From contig CP092879.1 of NCBI GenBank assembly GCA_030710605.1, positions 21,956,801-22,020,800 of the forward strand: 64,000 nucleotides of DNA, written 5' to 3'. The notes beneath the pieces were generated by a model. It saw nothing but the letters and a program-made list of their open reading frames with translations, had not been told where the DNA came from and did not search any database. The translations under genes and the position numbers were made by a program. Source of the DNA: Cordylochernes scorpioides (taxonomy: Eukaryota > Arthropoda > Arachnida > Pseudoscorpiones > Chernetidae). This document shows, in pieces, positions 10,561 through 20,817 of this stretch. Numbering within the stretch: the stretch's first letter is position 1; every line of letters starts with the position of its first letter.

Positions 10561-12245
10561 GTTTATATACAAAAAGGGTGTACAGGTTATTCTAATAAAG
10601 ATATAGCAAATATACAAAATATGGGGGTGGTAGCAAATAGAAACGGTGTACATTTTAATAGAAGGGTAGGATCTTATAAGGCTCTAACTAATTGGAAGAT
10701 ATGTGACATATACTAAAAGTGCCATACAGTTTAAAATATACGATAGAATGTGCCCCCGGTGATGAAAGTTTGTTTGGGGAAAATGAAATAACATGAATGA
10801 TGACCTAACAAACCTATTATAAAATCGAAAGAAATAATTTGGGCACAAATTAGTTAAAATTATTATAAATATAGGATAATAAAATAGGACAATAAATTAA
10901 TAATGACGTCTCAATAAAGTATAGAATACGATAAAAAGAAAAATACATAAGAATAAATGATAAAATTGAGAAAATATGCAAGATAAAATTTAAAAATTCC
11001 GTAAAAGTAATTTACTTATAGAAAAAAAATTGAGAACCAATTGAATGAAAAAAAAACTGAAAAAAAAAACATAAAACTATTAAGTTGAACTAAGATTATA
11101 AGTTGACGCAGAGGGTTGATGAGAGTATATGGGATGTCTGAGTATGTTCCTGCAAATAAATAGCTTAATGAGTTCTGCAATGCAGTACGAACTTGTGTTA
11201 GTGAGGTACTGTTTTCATTAACAGAACGTTCAAGATGTTCTGTCTGCATTATTAGTTCAGACTAGCAGGAAGAGGTAGGTAGGTTGAAGAATATGTAAAG
11301 GGAAAGGTAAACGCAAGAGATGTACTGCTGCTAATGATGATGGTACCTGGCTTGTATGATGAAAAAAAAAAGATAAAAATGATAAAATGATAAAAATGAT
11401 GAACTGGGTAATAAAAAAAAAAAGAAAAAAATCTAGCTGGGTATCCTGAACTCACTATTGGGAACGATATAGCGAGGAAGGATGTTTCCAGGTGGATTAA
11501 TAAAAAAAAAATCTGGCGAGCAAGAATCTCTTGAGGGGAAAATATGAGATTGGGGAATGAAGAAAGGGAAGGTAGTTGCAAGGGTTGTTCTGTTGCCAAT
11601 GATTATTTCACCCGACTTGAATGGTAATAAATAAAAAAATGATGATAGGTAATGATGAGCCGGGTGATAAGAAAAATAATCTCGCTGTATGTCCTGAACT
11701 CACTAATGGGAATAATATAGCGAGGAAGGATTTCTCAGTAGGATTAATCAATGAAAAAAAAAATGTTTGGCGAACAGGAAGCCCTTGGGGTAATGCATGA
11801 GAGGTATGGGTAGGGGAGGTTAGGAGACGTCAACGATAAAATTAGAAAAACGAAATAGATAAAAATATAAATTCAAAAATATCTTAAACTATTCAAAAAT
11901 ATTATTGACGTTGTCAATATATTAAAATTTTAAAATGATGAGAAAGATGGTTGAGGTTATAATATGTGTGTAATAAGCCTAGAGATGATGAAGATTACGA
12001 TTTGAAGAAAAAAAAAGATATAATTAGTTGTTGTTGGCTGACGGCATTACTAATGATGGTTATGTGAATTACAAAATAATAATAAATAATTATATATAAT
12101 TGATTAATGTTAAAATGTTTTATACACATCTCTAAAGTTGTATTAATTGGAATAGTAATGGGGCAGGTAAAATAATGAACTTAATGAATATATGATAAAA
12201 ATGATATTGCCATAAATCGATTTGGTAGTTAATTCAGTGCGGGGA
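10561..12245. other. Very AT-rich region up to the assembly gap
   Basis: Poly-A and poly-T runs dominate. The only internal structure I can support is a direct duplication with a period of about 248 bp at about 11300-11830. Hydrophobic minus-strand frames at 11016-11599 are translations of A-rich DNA. Confidence 0.5.
11300..11830. repeat. Two diverged copies of a ~248-bp unit
   Basis: CCTGAACTCACTATTGGGAA with 'tatagcgaggaaggat' at about 11445 recurs at about 11693. Surrounding features (GGATTAAT, then an A-run, then TTTGGCGA or TCTGGCGA) keep the same order in both copies. Confidence 0.7.
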
Positions 12246-12345
12246 NNNNNNNNNNNNNNNNNNNNNNNNNNNNNNNNNNNNNNNNNNNNNNNNNNNNNNN
12301 NNNNNNNNNNNNNNNNNNNNNNNNNNNNNNNNNNNNNNNNNNNNN
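12246..12345. other. Assembly gap (100 N)
   Basis: Exactly 100 undetermined bases, a conventional size for a gap of unknown length. The 5' LTR and gag start of the adjoining BEL element are probably lost in it. Confidence 1.
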
Positions 12346-13003
12346 TGAAAGGCAAATGAGAGGCGAAGCCTAAGACTGGTCAACGCATTCCAACTACAGC
12401 CGATTAATTATGTTGAGTTGGGCAAACTTTATTAACAAGATATGATAACCCAAAGGATCTAATTTTCACCCAAATAGATAATGCTTTAAGATTACCAAAA
12501 TTAGCCAATGACAACCATAATTCAATGTTTAAAACTTCTAGATAACTGCAACGAAATAGTAAGAACAGTGAAGGTATTGGGTTACCAAATCGATAGTTTA
12601 TCTGAGGTATTTTTCGTCAAGATCATACAAGATAAGCTTGATAAAACCACAAGAAAACATGGGAATTGCAGAACAACCCAAGAGTTGTGCCTTCAATTAA
12701 GGATTTAATGGAAATTTTGGAAATTCAAGCAAAAGGCTTGCAGAATTTACCAAATAAAGATTCAAATGTGGATAAACATTCAATGAAAAAGGAATTACAA
12801 AAGGTGAATGTTTATAATTCATATATGATAAAATGTCTTAAATGTGAAGGTGCACATGCTCTTTCAAGCTGTAATTTATTTTCTAAATTACCTGAGTCAG
12901 AGAGAGTGAATTTTGTTAGTTCGGCTAAATTGTGTTTCAGATGTTTAAAGCCAAACCATTTAGCAAAGAATTGTTATTGCAAAAACATTTGTCAAATTTG
13001 CTA
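12346..13003 (+). pseudogene. BEL-1 gag, C-terminal part
   Basis: The segment reads in two or three frames from the gap edge (VNAFQLQPINYVELG just right of the gap, then IDNALRLPKLAND). From about 12508 onward it contains the DUF1759-like helical region typical of Pao gag. The end carries a C-rich module (CLKCEGAHALSSC, then LCFRCLKPNHLAKNC), the zinc-knuckle pair that binds the element's RNA. The stop at 13001 and frame changes near 12690 show decay. The N-terminus lies in the gap. Confidence 0.75.
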
Positions 13004-13902
13004 GAAAAGACCCCACACTTTGATTCACCAAGAAACCAAGTTCAAGAAGTTGATGAAGGGAAATTTGAGTGTGGAAAAGACATCAAAAATACAACTTGTC
13101 TTTTAAGTAATGAGAAATATTTTTCAAATGTCATGCTTACAACCGCTAGGATTAAAATCAAGGATAGCAATGGTGTGCCTCAGACATGTAGAGCCTTGAT
13201 AGACTCAGGGTCTCAGGCGAACTTTATATCAGGACAATGTAGAAAAAGACTAGGACTTAAATATGTTACCTTACACTCGCAAATATCGGGAATTTCGGAA
13301 AATTTTGCGAGTCACTCTTATGGACTTGTGGAGTTTGAATTTACGCCACATTTCAAATCCGATGAACTTTTCAAGGTGAACGCCTTGGTGTTTGGATAAG
13401 TTGACAAATAATTTGCCAACTTACATGTCCAAAGTCAAACTTGGCGCATCTCAAAACCATGCCTCTGGCTGATCCAGATTATAATATTTCTGCTCCCATC
13501 GACATATTAATTGGTGCTGAGTTAGCTATGACCCTGTTCACTGGCGAGTCCGTTATCGGCGATGAAGAACAACTAACTGCTACTTCTTTTAAATTAGGAT
13601 GGCTCCTTTCTGGAAGAGTTTCCTCTAAGGGTAGTAGGAGAAGTATTAGGGATATCATTCAGTCACATCATGCATGCCTGGAAACCCTAAATATAGTCGA
13701 AAAATTTTGGAAATTGGAATCCATTCCTGATGTGACTTCTATGTCTAAGGATGAAAATGAAAGTAAAATCCATTTTGTGGAAACACATGGAAGGGATTCC
13801 ACAGGCAGATATGTTGTACAACTGCCATTTCGGAATGACTGCCAATTAGGAGATTCAAGATCCAATGCGATAAAAAGACTTTGTCTTTGGAAAGATCTTT
13901 GA
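13000..13902 (+). pseudogene. BEL-1 aspartic protease (A17/DUF1758)
   Basis: The active-site motif ALIDSGSQANFIS lies near 13195, within the first of two open segments (12932-13399 and 13441-13902). The second segment has the family's IDILIGAELAM near 13495 and LGWLLSGRV near 13595. The catalytic D-S-G is intact. A stop at about 13397 separates the two halves. The protease would process the Gag-Pol polyprotein. Confidence 0.8.
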
Positions 13903-14930
13903 TTCCACAACCTGAAGTTTATGACCAATATAGAAGCTTCATTAAGGAATATCTTGAATTGGGACATATGAGCTTAGTACCAAAGGAAGATATCATTAAG
14001 GGAAGGTACTATCTGCCTCATCATCCTGTAATAAAGGAAAAAAGTTGCACCACCAAATTGCGAGTAGTATTTGATGCATCAGCAAAGACTGATTCAGGTT
14101 TGTCCTTGAATGATGCTTTAATTCCAGGGCCCAAAATTCAACAGGATTTGTTTCACATCATTCTGAGATTCAGAATTCATCCTGTTGCTAAATGCTGATA
14201 TCGCCAAGATGTATAGGCAAATTAGAATATCACAAGAAAGACTCAGAATTCCAAAGAATTGTATGGCGGAATGATCCTCATGATAAAATAAAGGACTATC
14301 GGCTAGAAACTGTCACTTATGGGACTATTTGTGCACCATTTTTGGCCACTCGTATCATCAAACAGTTGGCTTTGGATGAGCAGAATAAGTTTCCAAAAGC
14401 TAGCAAAATAGCATTGACAGATTTTTATGTTGATGATCTAGTAACTGGAACTTGTTCAGTAGATGAAGGCAATAATTTGGTGCAAGAACTCTATGGTTTA
14501 CTAAGTGCAGGAGGCTTCGAACTTCGTAAGTGGACCTCCAATGTTCCTGATGTTCTGTCACTTTTACCAAATCATTTAAGATCCACCAACACAAATATTG
14601 GTTTAAGGAACCCAAGGAAATTGTCAACGTTTTAGGCCTTCAATGGCAACCAAGAACTGATGGTTTCACATTTAAGGGAATAGCTCTGCCACTGAACTCT
14701 ATGACAAAACGAGGAATACTATCACAGGTTGCTAAAATATTTGATCCACTGGGTTGGATCTCACCATTTACGACCACTATTAAACTGATTTTGCAAGAAC
14801 TTTGGAAGACTGGTTTGGAATGGGATGACCCAATTCCAGAGGAACTAAGAAGGAAGCTGACTTTGATAAACCAGGATCTTCCATCGCTAGCGACACATTC
14901 AGATCCCAAGATGCGTGGTACCAGGTAATT
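13881..14930 (+). pseudogene. BEL-1 reverse transcriptase
   Basis: The RT starts with HHPVIKEKSCTTKLRVVFDA (about 14010-14070), the fingers region of Pao polymerases. It shifts frame near 14190, shows the catalytic FYVDDLVTG at about 14425-14450 and continues to a connection-like segment (VAKIFDPLGWISP, about 14725). At least three frame changes interrupt it. The YVDD is intact, so the lesions are truncating rather than catalytic. Confidence 0.82.
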
Positions 14931-15660
14931 TTATGAAGGTAGAATTTCATGGGTTTTGTGATGCATCACAGAAGGTATATGCTGCATCTCTGTATCTAAA
15001 GGTGATCCTCTCAAACACAAGCGCTAAGACATTTCTCTTAGTGGCAAAAATAAGAGTCGCACCCATGAAGGTGGTTTCACTTCCAAAGTTAGAATTATGT
15101 TCTGCTCTACTTTTGGCAAGATTAGTGAAAACTGTATATGATAACCTTCCTCTTACCATCAATGAAATTTATTTATGGTCTGATTCTACTATAGCCTTAT
15201 GCTAGATCAATTCCGAGGCCGATGGAAGACATTTGTGGCAAATCGAGTTGCTGAGATACACCGGCTTGTCTCCGGGGTTTGGTGCCATGTTGATGGAAGG
15301 CAGAATCCAGCAGACTGTGCATCACGAGGAATATTTCCATCCGACTTAGTAGAACATCCATGGCTAATTGAACCTGCCCTTGAAATTAAGAAATTCATTA
15401 ATAGCTCCAAGGAAGAATTTAAAGAAGAAGAAAAAATCAAGACGTATTTTGGTACAATTGAGTGTGAAATTCCATCCATTGTGATAAACTGCTCATCATT
15501 AACCAAACTGAAATGTATCATAGCTTGGTGCTTAAGATTTGTCAACAACAGTCGAATGCCTTCACATTCAAGGAACAGGGAGCCCTTAACATTAAGAGAG
15601 TTGAATGATGCCCTGTTGACAGTTGTTAAGTGTGTTCAATCTATTGAATTTTCCAAATAA
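14915..15660 (+). pseudogene. BEL-1 RNase H and linker
   Basis: HGFCDASQKVYAASLYLKV at about 14950 carries the first RNase H Asp. LPKLELCSALLLARLV (with the conserved Glu) and LWSDSTIAL follow at about 15080-15200. A frameshift at about 15200 leads to the second open segment (15199-15660), which has the VDGRQNPADCASRG block typical of the region between RNase H and integrase in BEL elements. Confidence 0.8.
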
Positions 15661-17107
15661 AGCATTGCCTGTTAAGCAACAAGCCAATCCCGAATAAGAG
15701 TAGAATATACAATCTATGTCCCTTTTTGGATTCAAGGGGAATCATTAGAGTTGGCGGACGATTAAAAATGTAAATGTTCATGGTGATCGGATTAATCAAG
15801 TTTCACTTCCAAGATCACATCATCTTACCACTCTTATTGTAAACAATGTTCATGTCCATAATCTTCACTCATCAACTCAAGCTAGGCTTGCGGCAATAAG
15901 TAATATATTCTGGATACCTTCTGGAAGAAATGTGTACGGAAAATTTAAGAACATGCATGAAATGCGCTAGATTTCGTAAGGAAGCTCCTTTTCAATTAAT
16001 GGGAAATCTACCTTTTGCAAGGATCAACAGATCAAGGCCGTTTTTGGTAACTGGAATAGATTTTGCAGGACCTTTTCTGATTAAACGGAACATGGGACGT
16101 ACAACTTCAACCATGAATGCTTACGTTGCCTTATTCATATGTTTCAGCACTCGGGCCATTCATCTAGAATTAATCAGTAGTCTGACCACAGATGCTCTCA
16201 TATCCACAATAAGAAGGTTCATTGCTCGAAGAGGTAAACCAGAAACAATTCATAGTGACAACGCCACTAATTTTGTTGGTGCGCATAAGATTATTGGGAA
16301 ACTATGTCACAATGCCAGTAAAGTTCTTACGAATTCAGAGGGAATTCAGTGGAAATTTATTCCACCAGCAGCTCCACATTTTGGTGGACTGTGGGAAGCC
16401 GGAGTTAAGTCCATGAAATATCATCTTAGAAGAACAATGGGGAGTGCTTTGCTAAATTTTGAAGCACTAACAACATTATATAAAAGGGCGTACCTGGATC
16501 TGTAAAAAAAAAAAAAGAAAACAATTTTTTTCTTAAAATATTTCGAGAGATTGCTCCCTTTTAAGAAAAAAATTGTTTTTTTTTTTTCTTTACAGATCCA
16601 GGTACGCCCTTTTATATAATCTTAATTAATGGATCGCCTTTTGACTCAAACTAACAACATTGTTAGCACAAATTGAAGCTTGCCTGAATTCTCGACCTCT
16701 TTGTCCTCTTTCTGAGGACCCTGAAGATCTACAGGTATTGACTCCTGGTCACTTCTTAATAGGTGGTTCTTTAAAAGCGGTTCCCGATGAAAATGACATC
16801 ATAGCAATGAGTTTGCCAAATAGAAGGCAATTAATTCAAAAATCAATGAATCATTTTTGGACAAGATGGTCCCAAGAATATGTGTCACAACTTCAACAAA
16901 GATCTAAATGGTGTAAGCCCCAACCAACATTAAGGAAGGATCCCTGGTGTTGATAAAGAATGAACAACAACCTCCACTAGCATGGAAGATTGGAAGAATT
17001 TCAAAGGTGTTTCCAGGAGATGACGCTAGAATCAGAGTGGTAGAAGTCAAGACTGCTAATGGGACTTACAGAAGACCTATTGTAAAATTATGCTTGTTAC
17101 CTATATA
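15661..17107 (+). pseudogene. BEL-1 integrase and C-terminal tail, interrupted
   Basis: After a decayed zinc-binding region (15700-15960, with C..C in TCMKCARFR), the catalytic core shows VTGIDFAGPF (first Asp), IHSDNATNF (second Asp) and PHFGGLWEAGVKS (Glu). The frame is broken at 16478 by a 172-bp insertion. It resumes with LAQIEACLNSRPLCPLSEDP at 16660 and continues to the DUF5641-like tail (NHFWTRWSQEYVSQLQQRSK), ending in a LCLLPI-stop at about 17107 just before the polypurine tract. The catalytic triad is preserved. Confidence 0.85.
16478..16649. mobile_element. 172-bp foldback insertion with 12-bp direct repeats
   Basis: The integrase sequence ACTAACAACATT occurs at 16466-16477 and again at 16650-16661, and the BEL frame resumes right after it. 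Between them lies a large inverted repeat. ATTATATAAAAGGGCGTACC at 16475 pairs with its complement ending at 16620, continuing through GGATCTGTAAA and A/T runs to a short loop near 16545. A 29-bp tail (16621-16649) lies outside the hairpin. A 12-bp duplication with an asymmetric hairpin does not fit a standard Tc1, hAT or Helitron MITE. Confidence 0.75.
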
Positions 17108-17147
17108 ATGTTTTTTGATGGTCCCCCATCAAGTTGGTGGGGGAGAA

Positions 17148-17310
17148 TGTTTAATTTAGTTAGAATATTTATGTTTATATATATGTTTAATTTAATTTTT
17201 CTATGATTGTGTAAATATTCATTGAATTTATCATCATCATCTTTGTTGTTTACAAAAATGTTATATGAAAAATAAAGTAATGTAATTGAACGAAATGGTT
17301 GCCCTCATGT
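17148..17310 (+). repeat. BEL-1 3' LTR (end uncertain)
   Basis: TGTTTAATTTAGTTAG follows the purine tract. The segment contains AATAAA at about 17270. With the partner LTR lost, the right boundary cannot be fixed. Confidence 0.5.
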
Positions 17311-17344
17311 TCACTGATCCAATGTTTTAATAATCTAAGGTTTA

Positions 17345-18080
17345 TGTTGTAAGAAAATTATACATTGAGAAGAAGTATACAACCATAAATACGTACCTTT
17401 TTTAAACTTCTTTTTAACGGTTTTATTTTATGTTCAATCTCAGGCCTAACTCGTGTACAACAGTAGTCAGTGTTCTTATTCCATCTTCCTTGATATTTAT
17501 GCTCCATATCTTTGATGTCTTGATGGAACCCTTCACCCTGTTTTTCGCCGACTGATCCTAAATTATCGGGGGAAAAGTCCATATATGAGGATGGAAATGT
17601 AGTTTGACACTCATGGAGCAACCCAACACTTGAAATGTATACAGCATTTTTATAATTTGTTTATAGTCAGGATCCTTGTGATTGCCTAGAATTTTTCTGA
17701 CATATCTGAAGTCAACCCAAGCTTCTTTTTCCTTTGGTGTCATGCTTTTCTAAAATGCATTATTCTTCAACAGCTTGCGGATTCTTGAACCAACAAAGAT
17801 TCCCTCTTTCAACTTGGCTTCAGATAAGCCTGAAAATGTTTTGCACGGGTATTAGAAACAATTGTTATATTTTGGAATACCCTTGACGAACTGCTTCATT
17901 ATACCTATTTTATATGGAGAGGAGGTAACAATACTTTTTTGGGATCAACTAAGTTGATCCGAATTCGTTTCTTGATGCCTAGTTCAAGATTGTCTTTCTG
18001 GCCATTCTTTTGTGACCCAATGCTGAGTCTTATAACGGCTGTCCCACTCACAAATAAAACATGGGAACTTTGTATATTCG
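17345..18080 (-). pseudogene. Fragment of an arthropod-wide repetitive gene family of unknown function
   Basis: Reading leftward from about 18000, several short frames join into a recognisable protein. A PYKIGIMKQFVKG-like block, then KLKEGIFVGSRIRKLL, then TPKEKEAWVDFRYV, a GNHKDPDYKQIIKMLYTF block and finally GEGFHQDIKDMEHKYQGRWN near 17500. I know this order (GPQIRKL, AW..F..V...FLGN, GERFHQDI..ME.RYQGRW) from many predicted arthropod proteins of unknown function that occur in high copy, often beside transposons. This copy has several stops and frame shifts. No DDE or RT motif is visible, so how the family multiplies is unclear. Confidence 0.65.
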
Positions 18081-18136
18081 TCTTGTGTTGACTATATTTT
18101 GAAAAATATAAATAATTCTATAATACACATTTACTA

Positions 18137-18225
18137 CTAGCCAATGTACCCGGCTTCGCCCGGGTTTTACCTAGTGAAAGTTTACCTATCGAACATTTGT
18201 TAAAACAATTCTAGAAAACATCCAA
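18137..18225 (-). mobile_element. Helitron 3'-end fragment
   Basis: On the minus strand the sequence ends CCCGGGCGAAGCCGGG, TACATTGG, CTAG and then T, a Helitron 3' terminus. It matches the copies at 18387 and 59759 for about 80 bp and then stops, so only the 3' end survives. Confidence 0.65.
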
Positions 18226-18386
18226 TCCCTACTGAATCTATACTTGGCAAGATAACTTTATGTTAGATTATCTGCTCACCTAGCTGTACCCGTTCAAACG
18301 TTGCTGTCTTTGAACAAAAAGGCTGTTTTAATACCTAAATAATAATTTATTAATGATCAAATGTATACAATACATCAAAATGAAAA

Positions 18387-19059
18387 TCTATATATATATA
18401 ATTGAATGTCTGTCTGTCTGTACTCTATAGATTCAAAACCCATACATCCAATCGCCGTGAAATTTGGGATATTATTAGGTATATCCCCGGGAAGGTTTTT
18501 GAAAAATAATTTCTTGAATATCTATATCCTTAGAGTTATTTGCAGATTTGTAGATTTAACTCGCAAAAAGCGCCACCATTGCGACGATGATAAGTTTTTT
18601 ATCTATAAGTTTTATTATCACTAAGTTTATTATCTTAAAGATTATTTATCAAAAGTAAGATTATCTCAGGATGACACGGCAATTTATTTGAGACAAGAAT
18701 AATGATACAATTTCAAGGCGAAGATAATATTCCTTTAACTTCCAATTACCGAGGGAACCAATTAATGTTGATTTCATTCAACTTATCGAGTATTTTTCAG
18801 GGACCGGGAAAAAATGTTCACTAGATAAAACGATGATTTTGTAATGTAGAAAATTGGGAAAGACAAAATTCAAGATGACACGGCACACAGGGACCGGGAA
18901 AAAATGTTCACTTTATCGAGAGATTCAAATTTACGAGTTTCAAATTATCAAAATATATCTTTTTTTTTTTAAATAAGTTTATAGAGAATTGTTTTAACAA
19001 ATGTTCGTTAAACAAACCTTTACTCGGGTAAAACCCGGCGAAGCTGGTACATCCGCTAG
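18387..19059 (+). mobile_element. Non-autonomous Helitron, complete (673 bp)
   Basis: The left end reads A|TC-TATATATATA-ATTGAATGTCTGTCTGTC and the right end CCCGGCGAAGCTGGTACATCCGCTAG|T. This gives the TC start, 3' hairpin, CTAG end and A/T host bases expected of Helitrons. The 678-bp element at 59759-60436 is nearly the same along its length. No coding capacity; short frames inside are incidental. It must have been mobilised in trans by a Rep/helicase element not present in the window. Confidence 0.85.
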
Positions 19060-19106
19060 TTAACAATAAAATTATCCCTACATAAATGTCATTTGAATAT
19101 AACATA

Positions 19107-19275
19107 TGTAAAAAATAATTGATATATTTTGATGATTTGAAACTCATAAATTTGAATCTCTCGATAAATTGAACATTTTTTCCCGGTCCCTTGAAAAATA
19201 CTCGATAAGTTGAATAAAATCAATATTAATTGGTTCCCTCGGTAATTGGAAGTTAAAGGAATAATATCTTGCCAC
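19107..19275 (-). mobile_element. Internal Helitron fragment
   Basis: It matches, in reverse orientation, the interior of the 18387 Helitron ('tttgaaactcataaatttgaatc', 'cccggtccct', 'ggttccctcggtaattggaa'). Both termini are missing. Confidence 0.7.
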
Positions 19276-20121
19276 AAACGAACATTTGTGAATGGCTGTA
19301 TTTAAAATAATAAAACACTAATTTCGTAATGAGCTCTTCTTTACTTGATTTTATTAATATGTGAGATGCTATCTGAAAATTAAGATATGAGGGAAAATGT
19401 TGCCGGCGACTTTCTCAAGCCAGACCAGCCCGCGAACAATCTAAATAAAGTAAGAGATCAAAATTCCCACGCTCTACGGCGGAGATCAGAGCTTGGTTAA
19501 GTAGATTCGTCAGTCTAGAGGACAAAACGTTCCGTCGACGGTTTCATGTTCAAGTCTTTCGCGCAGTCTCTTGGGATTAAAGGATTTGCTTCAAGCGAGG
19601 GGTGGCTCTCAAATTAAAAAAAAAAAAAAACGACACGGGATACCATTTAAAAAATCTGCGGAGAGAGCGCCAACGTGGAGATTTCCATTTGTTCGCAATG
19701 GATTGACGACCTAAACCAACTTTTGAATGGCTATGACCTATGGCTATCATCTGATATCTACTAATTCAAAAATGAATAGAGGTTCGTATCAAGCAAAATC
19801 AAAGGGAAAACAGGAAACTTTTATCAAGTAGGTATGCTTACAGGACGAAACTATGCAAAAGCTTCTATATAAGTTATTTAATTTTTAGTATCGCATTTAT
19901 ATTTATTCGAATTTTATATTTAAACGATACTCATTATTTCTTTTGATTTTTATATATCGTATATATTGTCTTGACAGTTATTTAAACTTTTTAAATAAAG
20001 TACAATACTTAAAATATGTTTCTTATAAATCTAAAATTAGAAAATAAACTTTTAAATCGGTAACCTCAAGGAGATAGCCATTATATAAAGCACTAATATT
20101 TGAATTAGTTTTACTTAATAT
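19276..20121. other. Unassigned spacer with a possible SINE
   Basis: No gene is seen. Between about 19480 and 19630 there is an A-box-like TGGTTAAGTAG (19494), a B-box-like GTTCAAGTC (19548) and a 15-base A-run ending at about 19630, which would fit a tRNA-derived SINE. Target duplications are not evident, so I do not call it as a separate element. Confidence 0.3.
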
Positions 20122-20540
20122 TGTCGCGCGTGACCCCTCCGGTTCTTGCGACGATGCGCTTCTTCCGCTGTGGATCACCGGCCCGGACTCCCGTTGATCT
20201 CCCTTGTAGCTCTTCCCTGCAGGCAACCCGAAGACGTCCAGAAGAGCAGCAGCAACGATGATGGCGATGGCGAGAGTAACGACAGAAGGCGGCACGGACA
20301 CTTTAAACACTCACTTTATTGTCATCCACTACTAAACATTATATTTAAATTAGATAATAAACAATGGGTATTTTCATTATGTTACATCCTGGGGCCAACA
20401 TAAAAGTGTATTTACAATTACCTTCCCCAGGAAACAGGACGACAGCAGTCGGCGATTCCCACAACAGTTAGAGAAGGGAAACAGGCCAACGCGCCATTTA
20501 TTGGCGGGGTAGTAGTCATTTGAAGGCCTTAAACGTGACA
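20122..20540 (-). mobile_element. Probable solo LTR (419 bp)
   Basis: The block begins TGTCGCGCGTGAC and ends CGTGACA, so it has the TG...CA ends and short terminal inverted repeat of an LTR. It is flanked by ATAT on both sides (20118-20121, 20541-20544). On the minus strand it carries AATAAA near 20315, in the position of an R-region polyadenylation signal, which suggests the orientation. GC content is higher than its surroundings. No partner LTR or internal region is present, so the parent family is unknown. The 4-bp AT-only duplication is weak evidence alone. Confidence 0.55.
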
Positions 20541-20594
20541 ATATATTAGCCTTTAAAAACCCAAGGTCATCAGGCGTGGAGCAGACTTCCTGCC

Positions 20595-20817
20595 AAAACC
20601 TAAGCCTATCTCTGTCGCAATGGGGGCGCTGCTTGCGAGTTAAATCTAAAAATCTGAAATAACTCTAAGGATATTCAAGATATTCAAGAAATTATTTTTC
20701 AAAAACCTTCCCGGGGATATACCTAATTATTTCCCAAAATTTCACGGCGATTGGATGTATGGTTTTTGAATCTATAGAGTACAAACATACAGACAGACAT
20801 TCAATTTTATATGTATA
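20595..20817 (-). mobile_element. Helitron 5' part
   Basis: The minus strand reads (TA)n-AAATTGAATGTCTGTCTG at the right end and then the usual 5' Helitron interior ('ccatacatccaatcgccgtg', 'aggtatatcccc', 'ttgcgac'). Its extreme 5' end was split by the next Helitron at 20818. The 3' portion is lost to the left. Confidence 0.7.

Larger units (their letters stand above)
12346..17310 (+). mobile_element. BEL/Pao LTR retrotransposon 1, 5' end in gap, decayed
   Basis: Coding modules follow the BEL/Pao order: gag with Cys-rich knuckle, A17-type protease, RT, RNase H, integrase and the DUF5641-like integrase tail. They are spread over all three frames with frameshifts and stops. The gag frame is already open at the right edge of the N gap, so the 5' LTR is not visible. 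At the 3' end a purine tract (GGTGGGGGAGAA, 17137-17147) precedes TGTTTAATTT, the probable 3' LTR start. A 172-bp foldback sequence interrupts the integrase. Confidence 0.88.

Noticed and set aside
11016-11599. Hydrophobic minus-strand frames resembling membrane proteins
   Set aside because: Phe/Leu/Ile runs come from A-rich plus-strand DNA; the duplicated 248-bp unit does not preserve the frame.
19480-19630. tRNA gene or tRNA-derived SINE
   Set aside because: A- and B-box-like words and an A-run are present, but no cloverleaf can be drawn and no target duplication is seen, so I did not call it.
20023-20310. Minus-strand frame with a signal-peptide-like hydrophobic start (VVTLAIAIIVAAALL)
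   Set aside because: It begins with GTG right after a stop, has no ATG, and lies in a probable solo LTR. No splice or homology support for a host secreted gene.
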